Source of the DNA: JAPLJU01 sp964547985
GTDB lineage: Bacteria > Desulfobacterota > Syntrophia > Syntrophales > UBA2192
DNA: 44,130 nucleotides
Assembly: GCA_964547985.1 (NCBI GenBank)
Contig: CAZJPV010000017.1
Span: forward strand, 1-44,130
Direction of reading: 5' to 3'
A program made the translations under genes and the position numbers. Shown one piece after another: positions 16,346 through 24,619 of the stretch. The notes beneath the pieces are model-generated. The model saw only the letters and a list, made by a program, of their open reading frames with translations, was not told the DNA's origin and did not search any database. Within the stretch, counting starts at the first letter, position 1. Each line of letters opens with the position of its first letter.

Positions 16346-17332
16346 TTGAAGAAGAGAATATTGAGCGGGATGCGTCCCACGGGCAAGCTGCACCTGGGTA
16401 ATCTGCACGGGGCCCTCCAGAACTGGGTCGATTTACAGAACAGCGGTGATTATGAATGCTTCTACTTCGTCGCCGACTGGCATGCCCTGACCAGCGAGTA
16501 CAACAATACCGATCCGATCAAGGGCTACATCCAGGATATGGTGGTTGACTGGCTGAGTGTCGGGCTTGATCCACGACGGAGCACGATGTTCATCCAGTCG
16601 GAGATCAAGGAACACGCCGAGCTCTTTCTGATCCTTTCCATGGTCACGCCGCTACCCTGGCTGGAGAGAAACCCCACCTACAAAGAGATGAAACAGGAAC
16701 TTGCGGACAAGGATCTCTCCACCTTCGGTTTCCTGGGATACCCCGTCCTCCAGGCCGCCGATATCATCATGTACAAGGCCCATGGCGTCCCCGTGGGCGT
16801 CGATCAACTTCCCCATGTCGAACTCACCCGTGAAATCACCCGGCGCTTCAATTTTCTCTATCAGGAGATATTTCCCATACCGGATGCGATGCTGACGGAA
16901 GTGCCCAAGCTTCTCGGTATTGACGGGAGAAAGATGAGCAAGTCCTACGAAAATTCCATTTATTTGAGTGACCGGGGCAGCGTGTTGAAAACCAAGGTGG
17001 AATCCATGTTCACCGATCCCCAGAGGATGAGAAAGGGGGATCCCGGAAGGCCCGAGGTCTGCAATGTCTTTACCTTCCACACGATCTATGCGCCCCATGC
17101 GAACTTGGAGGAGATCGACCGTGAGTGCCGCCGTGCCGGCATCGGATGCGTGGACTGCAAAAAACGGCTTGTCCAATGGGTGCTCGAAGGCATGAAAGCG
17201 ATCCATGACAGGCAGGACTATTACCGGTCTCATGTGAAGGAAGTCCGGGAAATCATCGTGGACGGCTGCCAGCGAGCGACGCAAGTCGCCCGGCAAACAA
17301 TGCAGGAAGTCCGGGAGGCGGTAAAGATCTGA
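16346..17332 (+). CDS. trpS: Tryptophan--tRNA ligase
   Basis: TrpRS charges tRNA-Trp. The class I signature appears as PTGKLHLGN (HIGH-type) about 13 residues from the chosen start, and GRKMSKSYEN gives the KMSKS loop. GVDQLPHVELTREI and YPVLQAADIIMYKA are family hallmarks. The start is TTG at 16346, giving MKKRILSGMRPTG, the typical TrpRS N-terminus. AGGG lies a few bases upstream, and the frame further upstream is not conserved-looking. The length of 328 residues is standard. scpA begins five bases after the stop, so trpS heads a trpS-scpA-scpB-rluB operon. Confidence 0.92.
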   Translation: MKKRILSGMRPTGKLHLGNLHGALQNWVDLQNSGDYECFYFVADWHALTSEYNNTDPIKGYIQDMVVDWLSVGLDPRRSTMFIQSEIKEHAELFLILSMVTPLPWLERNPTYKEMKQELADKDLSTFGFLGYPVLQAADIIMYKAHGVPVGVDQLPHVELTREITRRFNFLYQEIFPIPDAMLTEVPKLLGIDGRKMSKSYENSIYLSDRGSVLKTKVESMFTDPQRMRKGDPGRPEVCNVFTFHTIYAPHANLEEIDRECRRAGIGCVDCKKRLVQWVLEGMKAIHDRQDYYRSHVKEVREIIVDGCQRATQVARQTMQEVREAVKI

Positions 17333-17336
17333 CGGC

Positions 17337-18053
17337 ATGAGTTATGCGATCAAATTAGATATCTTTGAGGGTCCGCTCGATCTGCTCCTCTACCTCATCA
17401 AGAAGAATGAGGTCGACATCTACAATATCCCCATCGCTGTCATCACGGAACAGTATCTGAATCACATGGAGATCATGAGATCGATGAATCTCGATCTCGC
17501 CGGCGAATATCTCGTCCTGGCCGCGACGCTTCTGAACATCAAATCCAAAATGCTCCTGCCCCCTGAGGAGAAGGAGGAAGGCGAGGAAGAACAGCCCGAT
17601 CCGCGGGCGGAGCTTGTCCGTCAGCTCCTGGAATACCAGACATTTAAGGAGGCCGCCCTCAACCTGGGTCGAAGGACCCTTCTGGAGAGAGATGTTTTCA
17701 AGAGGGGGTTCGTCCCGGAGGTCAAAACCGAACCCGAAGAAGAACTGATCGAGGTGGACCTCTTTCAGCTGGTCGAGGCATTCCGCGAGATCGTATCCGG
17801 CCTCAAGGACGAGGACCTGCTGGAGATTGACACCGAGAAGATGTCCCTTTCGGATCGCATCCATGAAATCATGGAGAGATTATCCGTGGAAAAGAGCATG
17901 CACTTCAGGGATCTGCTGGCCGACGTCCATGATCGCCGGATGATCATCTACACCCTTCTGGCCATCCTGGAGCTGATGAAAATGCGGATTGTGAGAGCCT
18001 ATCAAACCCATGCCTTTGGACCGATTCGAATATTTCTCGCGGTGGAGGAGTAG
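17337..18053 (+). CDS. scpA: Segregation and condensation protein A
   Basis: ScpA is the kleisin subunit of the SMC-ScpAB condensin that organises and segregates chromosomes. The N-terminal domain starts IKLDIFEGPLDLLLYLI, which binds the SMC neck and ScpB. The acidic linker (EEKEEGEEE) is near residues 78-86. The C-terminal winged helix includes the FLAxLEL-like LLAILELMKMRIV segment. The length of 238 residues is typical. It is tightly packed between trpS and scpB, whose start is six bases after the stop. Confidence 0.92.
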   Translation: MSYAIKLDIFEGPLDLLLYLIKKNEVDIYNIPIAVITEQYLNHMEIMRSMNLDLAGEYLVLAATLLNIKSKMLLPPEEKEEGEEEQPDPRAELVRQLLEYQTFKEAALNLGRRTLLERDVFKRGFVPEVKTEPEEELIEVDLFQLVEAFREIVSGLKDEDLLEIDTEKMSLSDRIHEIMERLSVEKSMHFRDLLADVHDRRMIIYTLLAILELMKMRIVRAYQTHAFGPIRIFLAVEE

Positions 18054-18058
18054 GATCC

Positions 18059-18580
18059 ATGGAAGACCTTCGATCGATCGTGGAAGCGCTGATCTTTGCA
18101 TCCGAGGTGCCGCTCAGCCTTGACAAGATCGTGGATATCATCGGGACGGTAGATCGTGAGGCAATCGTCGACATCCTGAAAGCGCTCGAGGAAGAATATG
18201 CCAACCGCAACGGGGGCTTTTATCTCTCGGAAGTTGCAGGCGGCTATCAGTTCAGGACAAGGGCCGACATGGCCTCATGGCTCAGAAAACTCAAAGGGAT
18301 AAAGCCACCCGGGCTTTCCCAGGCCGCGCTTGAGACCCTGGCAGTTGTCGCCTACCGGCAGCCCGTCACGAGGCAGGAGATCGAAAAGGTCAGGGGTGTT
18401 GACGTCAGTGGCGCCCTGCGGGGGCTTTTGGAAAAGAAGCTGGTCCGGATGCTGGGGCGCAAGAACGTGCCCGGCAAACCGATGATCTACGGGACGACGA
18501 AACGATTTCTGGAGGTCTTCAACTTGAAGGATCTCGCCGAGCTTCCGACGCTGCGGGAGTTCCAGGAATTGCAGGAGTAA
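18059..18580 (+). CDS. scpB: Segregation and condensation protein B
   Basis: ScpB dimerises and binds ScpA in the SMC complex. The protein has two winged-helix domains. The first begins with RSIVEALIFASEVPLSLDKI. The second contains LSQAALETLAVVAYRQPVTRQEIEKVRGVD, the strongest ScpB hallmark, followed by LLEKKLVRMLGRKNVPGKPMIYGTT. The length of 173 residues is normal. It lies directly behind scpA and eight bases before rluB. Confidence 0.93.
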   Translation: MEDLRSIVEALIFASEVPLSLDKIVDIIGTVDREAIVDILKALEEEYANRNGGFYLSEVAGGYQFRTRADMASWLRKLKGIKPPGLSQAALETLAVVAYRQPVTRQEIEKVRGVDVSGALRGLLEKKLVRMLGRKNVPGKPMIYGTTKRFLEVFNLKDLAELPTLREFQELQE

Positions 18581-18588
18581 ACGGACCT

Positions 18589-19353
18589 TTGCAGGATCGA
18601 CTTCAAAAAATTATCGCCGGGGCTGGCATCGTATCCCGCCGGGCGGCGGAGCAGTACATCCGGGAAGGCAGGGTCAGCGTAAACCGTAAAGTCATCACCC
18701 AGCTCGGAGCGAAGGCAGACCCCGGGAGGGATGAAATCCGAGTCGACGGCAGGCTCATTTCGACCAGGGTTGAAAAACTCTACCTGATGCTCCATAAACC
18801 CCCGGGTTATGTGACGAGCCTGAAGGATCCCGAGGGGAGACCTATCGTGACGGATCTCCTGCGCAACGTAAAGCAGAGGGTCTATCCGGTCGGGAGACTC
18901 GATTACGATTCGGAAGGGCTTCTTATCCTGACAAACGACGGGGATTTTGCACAGCGTCTCCAGCATCCCCGGCATGAGATTCCGAAGACATACCTCATCA
19001 AGGTCAGGGGAAGTCTCACGCCGAGGGAGGTTAGTCTTCTTCAAGAGGGAGTGGATCTTGAGGATGGGCTTTTTGTGCCCCGCGTGGTCCGTCAGGAAAA
19101 GACAAATCCCAGGAGTTCCTGGTTTCGAATCACCGTTTCCGAGGGTAGAAACCGGGTCATCAGGCGTGCCTTTGATGCCCTGGGGCATCCGGTCCAGCGA
19201 CTCATCCGGATTGCAGTGGGAAATCTGAGGCTTGGCGATCTCGCAGGCGGTGAATACAGGCCACTGATGAAGCGGGAGATAGAAGGGTTTCTCTCCCGGG
19301 TGCAGAAGAAAAAGGAGAAAAATTATCTTGACAATCATGGTAAAACGGCTTAA
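18589..19353 (+). CDS. rluB: Pseudouridine synthase, RsuA/RluB family
   Basis: This enzyme should isomerise a uridine in 23S rRNA. An N-terminal S4 RNA-binding domain covers residues 1-60 (LQKIIAGAGIVSRRAAEQYI). The catalytic domain carries VGRLDYDSEGLLILTNDG with the catalytic aspartate in RLDYDS, and later RNRVIRRAFDALGHPVQRLIR. The start is TTG at 18589, with AGGAG about twelve bases upstream inside the scpB stop region. No ATG lies nearby. The length of 254 residues fits RluB. The scpA-scpB-rluB order is common in bacteria and supports RluB over RsuA. Confidence 0.88.
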   Translation: MQDRLQKIIAGAGIVSRRAAEQYIREGRVSVNRKVITQLGAKADPGRDEIRVDGRLISTRVEKLYLMLHKPPGYVTSLKDPEGRPIVTDLLRNVKQRVYPVGRLDYDSEGLLILTNDGDFAQRLQHPRHEIPKTYLIKVRGSLTPREVSLLQEGVDLEDGLFVPRVVRQEKTNPRSSWFRITVSEGRNRVIRRAFDALGHPVQRLIRIAVGNLRLGDLAGGEYRPLMKREIEGFLSRVQKKKEKNYLDNHGKTA

Positions 19354-19356
19354 TAA
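19328..19356 (+). promoter_or_regulatory. Candidate sigma70 promoter for the IHF/HU gene
   Basis: TTGACA at 19328-19333 is a perfect -35 box. TAATAA follows at 19351-19356 after 17 bp. It overlaps the last codons of rluB and lies about 100 bases before the DNA-binding protein gene, which would give it its own transcript. Confidence 0.5.
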
Positions 19357-19455
19357 AAAAACCCTATTTCAAAATGTTTACAAGTATTTAACTCATCTGT
19401 GTTCCTTTTGAACGCCTGAAACATCCCAGAAAACTAGTTATTTCAGGGGGTTACC

Positions 19456-19743
19456 ATGAATAAATCGGGTTTGATCGAGGCGCTGGCCAAGAAGGAAAAT
19501 CTCACGGAGAAGAAGGCAACGGATGTTGTCAATCTCATTTTCAAAGGTTTCACAGATGAATTGAAGAAGGGTGGAAGGATCGAAATCCGGGGTTTCGGGA
19601 GCCTTATTGTCAGAGATTACAACTCTTACAAGGGAAGAAACCCGAAGACGGGGAGCAGTATAGAGGTCTCTCCGAAGAGGCTGCCCTTTTTCAAGGTCGG
19701 CAAAGAACTGCGCGAGATGGTGAATTCTGTTAACAAGACCTGA
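19456..19743 (+). CDS. ihfB: HU/IHF family DNA-binding protein, IHF beta-like
   Basis: A nucleoid-associated protein of 95 residues that bends DNA as a dimer. The start MNKSGLIEALAKKENLTEKKA, the arm GRNPKTGSSIEVSPKRLPFFKVGKELRE and the central RIEIRGFGSLIVRDY match IHF-beta better than HU. The partner subunit is not in the window. AGGGGG lies six bases upstream of the ATG. It sits between its own candidate promoter and a strong terminator, so it is probably monocistronic. Confidence 0.87.
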   Translation: MNKSGLIEALAKKENLTEKKATDVVNLIFKGFTDELKKGGRIEIRGFGSLIVRDYNSYKGRNPKTGSSIEVSPKRLPFFKVGKELREMVNSVNKT

Positions 19744-19784
19744 TTCGAATTCCATCGATCCTTTTGAAACGGCTTTTTTAATAC

Positions 19785-19811
19785 AGGGGTCATTTTTATG
19801 ACCCCTTTTTT
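19785..19811 (+). terminator. Intrinsic terminator after ihfB
   Basis: AGGGGTCAT at 19785-19793 pairs perfectly with ATGACCCCT at 19798-19806, giving nine base pairs around a four-T loop. The T-run extends to 19811. This is a textbook Rho-independent terminator 42 bases after the ihfB stop. Confidence 0.9.
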
Positions 19812-19831
19812 CGTGCGGTAAATTGACAGCT

Positions 19832-20698
19832 ATGGAAGATTCATTTTACATTGACCACCCTCAAAAACGACTCAAGGATCGCCTGAGGCCCTTCATCCCC
19901 CTGGTGCTCTTTGTTATAACGCTTTTTACAACCCTGATTGCCGGGGCCATGCAACAGGGCGTTAACCCCCTGGAGGAACCGCAGGACATCTGGAAGGGGA
20001 TCCCCTTTGCCTTCACGCTCCTCCTGATCCTGGGGTCCCATGAGTTCGGTCACTATTTCGTCTCCAGGTATCACCATGTGGAGGCCACGTTTCCCTATTT
20101 CATTCCGGCACCCACATTCATTGGGACATTCGGTGCCGTGATCAGGATGAAGTCTCCCATCATGGACCGGCAGACCCTTCTTGATATCGGCGTTGCCGGG
20201 CCTCTGGCGGGAATCGTTGTTTCCATTCCGGCCCTTTTTGTCGGCCTTTCCCTGTCCGAGGTTGTGCCGTCCGCACCGGCGGAAGGCATATCCCTGGGGG
20301 CGTCGATTCTCTTTTCTCTCATCAATTGGGTCGTAAATGGTGCGATGCCCGCCGAGGTCAATCTCGTTCTTCACCCGGTCGCCTTCGCGGGGTGGATCGG
20401 TCTGCTGGTCACTTCGCTGAATCTGCTTCCGGTGGGTCAGCTCGACGGCGGTCATGTGGCCTATGCCGTCTTCGGAAAAAGGCAGCAGGAGGTCGCAAAG
20501 GCTGTCATGGTCGCACTCTTTATTCTGGGGGTTTTTGGCTGGACGGGCTGGCTGTTCTGGGGGGCCATTCTTCTGGTGATGGGCATCAACCATCCCCCTG
20601 TCGTCTATGACTGGATACCGCTCGACGGCCGGAGAAAAATAATCGGCTGGCTGACGCTGGTATTGTTCGTGATGACCTTCACCCCCATCCCCTTCTAA
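19832..20698 (+). CDS. Site-2 protease family (M50) integral membrane metalloprotease
   Basis: A polytopic membrane protease of 288 residues. HEFGH at residues 70-74 supplies two zinc-binding histidines and the catalytic glutamate. NLLPVGQLDGGH, about 120 residues later, supplies the third ligand aspartate. FIPAPTFIGTFGAVI and DIGVAGPLAGIVVS are typical of the FtsH-independent M50 group found in many bacteria and archaea. No PDZ domain is present. The substrate is unknown. The ATG at 19832 fits best, and a TTG nine bases earlier is possible. It is transcribed alone between the ihfB terminator and the repeat block before radC. Confidence 0.86.
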   Translation: MEDSFYIDHPQKRLKDRLRPFIPLVLFVITLFTTLIAGAMQQGVNPLEEPQDIWKGIPFAFTLLLILGSHEFGHYFVSRYHHVEATFPYFIPAPTFIGTFGAVIRMKSPIMDRQTLLDIGVAGPLAGIVVSIPALFVGLSLSEVVPSAPAEGISLGASILFSLINWVVNGAMPAEVNLVLHPVAFAGWIGLLVTSLNLLPVGQLDGGHVAYAVFGKRQQEVAKAVMVALFILGVFGWTGWLFWGAILLVMGINHPPVVYDWIPLDGRRKIIGWLTLVLFVMTFTPIPF

Positions 20699-20706
20699 GA
20701 GGCGCA

Positions 20707-20752
20707 TGAAAAATGCCCATCTGCCGCGTATGCTGATTCAGCTTCGCTGAAG
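20707..20752. repeat. Possible fragment of a dispersed REP-like element
   Basis: The stretch beginning GAAAAATGCCCATCTGC and ending in the stem TTCAGC-TTC-GCTGAA (20737-20751) resembles one arm of imperfect palindromic repeats I remember from several deltaproteobacterial genomes. Only one arm is present here. This rests on memory and on the hairpin, so the call is weak. Confidence 0.3.
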
Positions 20753-20762
20753 GCACAGGGCT

Positions 20763-20818
20763 TGAGCAGTTAAGAAGCTAAGAAGCTAAGAAGATAGGAA
20801 GTTGAGAAGTTAGGAGAC
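20763..20818. repeat. Degenerate 8-bp tandem repeat, seven units
   Basis: Seven consecutive octamers can be read: TGAGCAGT, TAAGAAGC, TAAGAAGC, TAAGAAGA, TAGGAAGT, TGAGAAGT and TAGGAGAC. The consensus is close to TAAGAAGT. The strand is purine-rich with T at each eighth base. It fills the gap between the M50 protease and the end of radC and has no coding role. Confidence 0.75.
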
Positions 20819-20825
20819 GCTGACT

Positions 20826-21515
20826 TCAGGTCATCAGCCCTTCTTCCCGGAAGCTGAAATATCTGTTCTCGCCGACAATAATGTGATCGTGAATGAGAAT
20901 ATCGAGGACACGGGCGGTATCCTGCAGGGTTCTCGTGAGCCGGATGTCGGCATCGGAGGGTTTGATATTGCCTGACGGATGGTTGTGGACAAGGATAATG
21001 GCCGAGGCCTTGTATTTGATCGCATTTTCAAGAATCTTTCTCGGATAGACGACCGCCTGGTTGACAATTCCCTCCTGAATCACTTCCGTCTTGATCATCC
21101 TGTTCTGGGCATTCAGAAAGATGACGCTGAAATGTTCATCCTGCAGTCCGCCCATGGAGGCCATGCAATAATCCAGGAGCGCCTTGGTGGACGATATCTG
21201 CGGTGTCTCCATAGCCTTTTCCTGGAGGTAGAGGGTCCCGAGGTCTTTGATCAGCCGGATCAAGAGCGGGGCCTGGGAGCTCATCCCGAACAGGGCTTCG
21301 ATTTCTTTCAGGTCGGCATCCATGAGCTTTTTCAGACTTCCGAATTTCTTGAGCAGATCCTTTGCCAGGGTTTTGGTGTCTCTTCGGGGAATGGCATAGA
21401 AAAGGAGAAGTTCCAGGACCTCGTAGTCTTGGAGGGTGTCGATACCCGATGTGGTGTACCGTTTCTTGAGGCGCGAGCGGTGTCCCTTGTAAAGCGGCTG
21501 TTTTTTTTCGTTCAT
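20826..21515 (-). CDS. radC: RadC family JAMM/MPN domain protein
   Basis: RadC proteins have an N-terminal helix-hairpin-helix domain and a C-terminal JAB1/MPN metalloprotease-like domain. The role in DNA repair is disputed. Here residues 1-100 contain DYEVLELLLFYAIPRRDTKTLAKDLLKKFGSL. The MPN part has VIQEGIVNQAVVYPRKI and VHNHPSGNIKPSDAD, the conserved HxH-S-D metal motif. The length of 229 residues is normal. The ATG at 21515 is preceded by GGGGGTGA with good spacing. The longer frame from 21551 has no comparable site. It follows the zinc ABC permease gene on the same strand. Confidence 0.9.
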   Translation of the reverse strand: MNEKKQPLYKGHRSRLKKRYTTSGIDTLQDYEVLELLLFYAIPRRDTKTLAKDLLKKFGSLKKLMDADLKEIEALFGMSSQAPLLIRLIKDLGTLYLQEKAMETPQISSTKALLDYCMASMGGLQDEHFSVIFLNAQNRMIKTEVIQEGIVNQAVVYPRKILENAIKYKASAIILVHNHPSGNIKPSDADIRLTRTLQDTARVLDILIHDHIIVGENRYFSFREEGLMT

Positions 21516-21581
21516 CGTCGAATCACCCCCTGATCCTGACAGACCCTGCATCGGATCCGCCGGAAGTGGCGGCGCAGACTG

Positions 21582-22397
21582 TCAAAGATGGTCCTTCCCG
21601 AGCCGGGTCAAAAAGGCGGCCATGAAGAAAAAGAAATTGGTCAGTACGATCGTTGCCCCGGTCGGCAGGTTCACGGCAATGGAGATGAAAATCCCCAAAA
21701 TGACGGAGAGAACCGAAGTCACCGCGGAGATCACCAGGCTGCTTTTAAAGCCCCTTGCGATCTGAAAGGCTGTTACGGCCGGCAGGATGAGGAGGGCAGA
21801 GATGAGCATGATACCCACAACATTCATGGTCAGAACAACGGTGACGGCGGTCAGAATGACCAGAATCTTGTTGATCCTGTCCGTCTTGATGCCGGAGGCC
21901 CTGGCAGATTCTTCGTCGAAGGTGATGGATAGAATTTCATGATAATAGCACAGAATCACCCCGAGGACGATCACGGAAAGAATGATGGAAAGGATCGTTT
22001 CTTCCCGGCTGATCGCCAGGATGTTTCCGAAGAGGTAGCTGAAGAGATCAACGTTGAAGCCGCCCGCCATGCTGGCCAGGATGACGCCGCCGGCGATGCC
22101 GATCGACGAGACGACACCGATGGCCGCATCCCCCATCACCCTTGCCCTCTCCGTCATTTTCAGAATAGCGAGTGAACTGACCAGGACGATCGGCAGGGTG
22201 ATGTAAAGGGGATAGATTCTCAGGGCGAGCCCCAGCGCCACACTACCGAAGGTGACATGGGCAAGGCCGTCACCGATGAGGGACAGCCGTCTCAATACAA
22301 TCAGGACACCCAGGGTGGAACAAATTAAAGCGATAAAAACGCCGGAGATCAGGGCCCTCTGGATAAAGCCGTACTGCAGATACTCCATGAAACCCAA
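21582..22397 (-). CDS. znuB: Zinc/manganese ABC transporter permease (ZnuB-like)
   Basis: An integral membrane permease of 271 residues with about eight hydrophobic segments. The family motifs are clear: GVLIVLRRLSLIGDGLAHVTFGSVALGL near the N-terminus, MGDAAIGVVSSIGIAGGVI in the middle, and MLISALLILPAVTAFQIA towards the end. It imports Zn2+ (or Mn2+) across the inner membrane with the ATPase and binding protein encoded just upstream. The adjacent Zur-like regulator and the inverted repeats favour zinc. The gap to the ATPase gene is eleven bases. Confidence 0.88.
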   Translation of the reverse strand: MGFMEYLQYGFIQRALISGVFIALICSTLGVLIVLRRLSLIGDGLAHVTFGSVALGLALRIYPLYITLPIVLVSSLAILKMTERARVMGDAAIGVVSSIGIAGGVILASMAGGFNVDLFSYLFGNILAISREETILSIILSVIVLGVILCYYHEILSITFDEESARASGIKTDRINKILVILTAVTVVLTMNVVGIMLISALLILPAVTAFQIARGFKSSLVISAVTSVLSVILGIFISIAVNLPTGATIVLTNFFFFMAAFLTRLGKDHL

Positions 22398-22408
22398 GGC
22401 GGTGCCTC

Positions 22409-23161
22409 CTAAAATTCGTGACGGTGACAGATCACGTGCTGTGAGTGAGTTCCAAAAAGATCCGTTATGTGAATCGACGAACAGAACTCATCGAAACTTC
22501 CATAAAAAACGACTCTCCGGTCCACCAGAAGGAGCTTATTCGCATATTGCCCGATACTGCCAATATCATGGGTCACGAGCATGATGGTGACGTTCTTTTG
22601 CCGATTGAGATGCGTCAGCAGGGCGTAGAATTGTTCTCTTGTTTCCGGGTCGAGCGCCGCAGCGGGTTCGTCAAGAATGATCAGGTCCGGTTCGTTAATG
22701 ATCGCCCGGGCAATGAGTACCCTCTGCTGCTGACCACCCGAAAGTTCCCCGATCTTCTTTTTCCGAATATCCGAGATGTTCAGCATGTGGAGCGCCTTCT
22801 CGACAGCGTCACGATACGCGTCGACGGAATAGCCGGACCTTCGCTTCCTGGAGATCAGTCCCAGGGCTACGATTTCCTCGACGGTGGAGGGGAAGCCGGG
22901 ATTCAGAGACGACAGGCGTTGGGGCAGGTAACCCACGCGGTACCATGCATGGAATTCTGATCGGTCCTGACCGAAAAGCCGAATCTGACCGCTCTCCGGC
23001 CTGAGAATGCCGAGGATGTTTTTGATGAGCGTCGTCTTCCCCGAGCCGTTCGGACCGACCAGACCGATGTAATCCCCTTCGGAGACACTGAAAGTGATGT
23101 CGTCCAGTACATTGAGCCCGTTGTACCTCGATCGAAGATTTTCGACTTCAATGATTTTCAT
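22409..23161 (-). CDS. znuC: Zinc ABC transporter ATP-binding protein (ZnuC-like)
   Basis: The cytoplasmic ATPase of the metal importer. Walker A GPNGSGKT lies near residues 36-43, the signature LSGGQQQR near 140, Walker B LIILDEP near 160, and the switch histidine in LVTHD near 193. The chosen ATG at 23161 overlaps the znuA stop as ATGA, so translation is coupled. An in-frame ATG six bases upstream is also possible. A histidine-containing tail (THSQHVICHRHEF) ends the protein, as in some zinc or nickel ATPases, and may bind metal. Confidence 0.9.
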   Translation of the reverse strand: MKIIEVENLRSRYNGLNVLDDITFSVSEGDYIGLVGPNGSGKTTLIKNILGILRPESGQIRLFGQDRSEFHAWYRVGYLPQRLSSLNPGFPSTVEEIVALGLISRKRRSGYSVDAYRDAVEKALHMLNISDIRKKKIGELSGGQQQRVLIARAIINEPDLIILDEPAAALDPETREQFYALLTHLNRQKNVTIMLVTHDIGSIGQYANKLLLVDRRVVFYGSFDEFCSSIHITDLFGTHSQHVICHRHEF

Positions 23162-24111
23162 CGGCATTGCAGTCCCCTTTTCAGGTTTTCAAGGTTCTTT
23201 TCCATCAGGGACAGGAAGGTTTCTCCTCTGTAAAAATCGTCTTTTGTGAGGTTGCCGGCGGCATCGAGCTTCAGGAGGGTGACACCCGCTTCCCTGGAAA
23301 GGGTTTCCGCTACCCGGGGGTTGATCAGTTCCTCGTGGAAGAGGTAGCGCAGGTCGTTGTCTCTGATCCGTTTCAGGATCCTTGCGAGATCCGTGGCCGT
23401 CGGTTCCGCGTTGGGAGAGACACCGTAAACGGAAACATAGCGGAACCCGTAGCGGTTTGCCATGTAGGCAAAGGCAAAATGACCCCCGTTGAGGATGATG
23501 TTCTTCCGACAACCCCGGAGATTCTCCCGGTACCGGTCGTCAAGTTTTTTCAATTCCGCGATATAGGCTGCCGCGTTCTTCTCGTAGATCTCTTTACGCC
23601 CCGGATCCTTTGTGATGAACCCGTCACGGATATTTTCGACCATTTTGATACTATTGGAAAAATCGAGCCAGATATGGGGGTCCGCACTTTCAGGGTGTTG
23701 ACTCTGATCATGACGGTGCTCTTTTTCTTCGGACAGTGTCCCTGCACGAATGCCCCGGCTGCTTTGGATGACCACCAGATCCTTGTTCTGAAGTCCCTTC
23801 AGGATGCTGTCCGCCCAGGGCTCCATGGCGGAACTGGTATAGATGAATAGGCCGGCGCGGTTCAGTTTCATGATGTCGGACGGCCTGGGTTCAAAGCTGT
23901 GCGGTTCCATCCCCGGGGGAAGCAGCAGGGTTACTTCGACCCGATCGTCTCCTACGTGTTTTGCGAAGTCATAGAGTGGGAACAGCGTCGTGACGGCGAT
24001 GATCTCCGGGCGCTTTTCTTTTTGACCGGAACCCGGTGAGCATGCTGATCCTGTCAGGGACAGAAGCGACAGGGTCAGAATCATACAGAGTGTCCTTGGG
24101 CGGCTTCTCAT
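23158..24111 (-). CDS. znuA: Zinc ABC transporter substrate-binding lipoprotein (ZnuA-like)
   Basis: The metal-capturing subunit, a cluster A-I binding protein anchored as a lipoprotein. A signal with cysteine near residue 24 (TGSACS) starts it. The four usual ligands can be assigned: His in MEPHSFEPRP, His in DPHIWLD, His in NGGHFAFAYMANRYG, and an acidic residue in the C-terminal lobe (KLDAAG). Between the first two ligands lies a short histidine-rich loop, EKEHRHDQSQH, typical of zinc-specific ZnuA proteins. The length of 317 residues is normal. An inverted repeat lies 33 bases upstream. Confidence 0.9.
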   Translation of the reverse strand: MRSRPRTLCMILTLSLLSLTGSACSPGSGQKEKRPEIIAVTTLFPLYDFAKHVGDDRVEVTLLLPPGMEPHSFEPRPSDIMKLNRAGLFIYTSSAMEPWADSILKGLQNKDLVVIQSSRGIRAGTLSEEKEHRHDQSQHPESADPHIWLDFSNSIKMVENIRDGFITKDPGRKEIYEKNAAAYIAELKKLDDRYRENLRGCRKNIILNGGHFAFAYMANRYGFRYVSVYGVSPNAEPTATDLARILKRIRDNDLRYLFHEELINPRVAETLSREAGVTLLKLDAAGNLTKDDFYRGETFLSLMEKNLENLKRGLQCR

Positions 24112-24143
24112 GGACGGTCTCCGGGAAATAGGGGAACCCTTGA

Positions 24144-24158
24144 CGCAACAAGGTTGCG
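24144..24158. promoter_or_regulatory. Candidate Zur operator before znuA
   Basis: CGCAAC-AAG-GTTGCG is a perfect inverted repeat with six-base arms and a three-base centre. It lies between the zur stop and the znuA start. A near-identical site precedes zur. The call rests on symmetry, duplication and context. Confidence 0.6.
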
Positions 24159-24161
24159 CTA

Positions 24162-24599
24162 TTACTTTCTCTGGCAGGTTCGGCAGAGGCCCGTGATGCT
24201 GACGTTAATATTATCGATTCTGAAATCTGAGGGCTCAGCGAACAGATCCCACACCTGTGACAGCGTGATCGGCGGTAAACAGGTCATGGTCCGGCAGATT
24301 CGGCAGTAAACGTGGGGGTGGACGGGGTTGTGCTGGCAGGCCATCTCATAGTGATTGACGCCGTGGTCCGTCGGTATTTCCCTGACGATCCCTTCCGATT
24401 TGAAGGATGTGAGAATGCGGTAGGCCGTCACCTTGTTCATTTTTCTCTCCGGATCCAGTTGTTTCAGGATGTCGCTCACGCTCAATGGCGTATCCGCGTG
24501 AAGCAGGATGTGCAAAATTCTCTTCCGGTGGGATGTCTGGCTCAAGCCGGCCTTTTTCAGCGTGTTGGAAGCCTCGCATTGTTCCCTTGCTGTTTTCAT
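24162..24599 (-). CDS. Fur family transcriptional regulator, Zur-like
   Basis: A 145-residue Fur-family repressor. The N-terminal winged helix includes SHRKRILHILL and KMNKVTAYRILTSFKSEGIV as the recognition region. The C-terminal part has HPHVYCRICRTMTC and a terminal CRTCQRK, giving two CxxC pairs for the structural zinc, plus a His-rich segment HNPVHPHV. Context identifies it as the zinc uptake regulator: it is immediately upstream of znuACB on the same strand, and matching inverted repeats flank it. Autoregulation is likely from the second repeat 21-33 bases before its ATG. Confidence 0.85.
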   Translation of the reverse strand: MKTAREQCEASNTLKKAGLSQTSHRKRILHILLHADTPLSVSDILKQLDPERKMNKVTAYRILTSFKSEGIVREIPTDHGVNHYEMACQHNPVHPHVYCRICRTMTCLPPITLSQVWDLFAEPSDFRIDNINVSITGLCRTCQRK

Positions 24600-24619
24600 G
24601 AATTTTGAATATCATAAAC

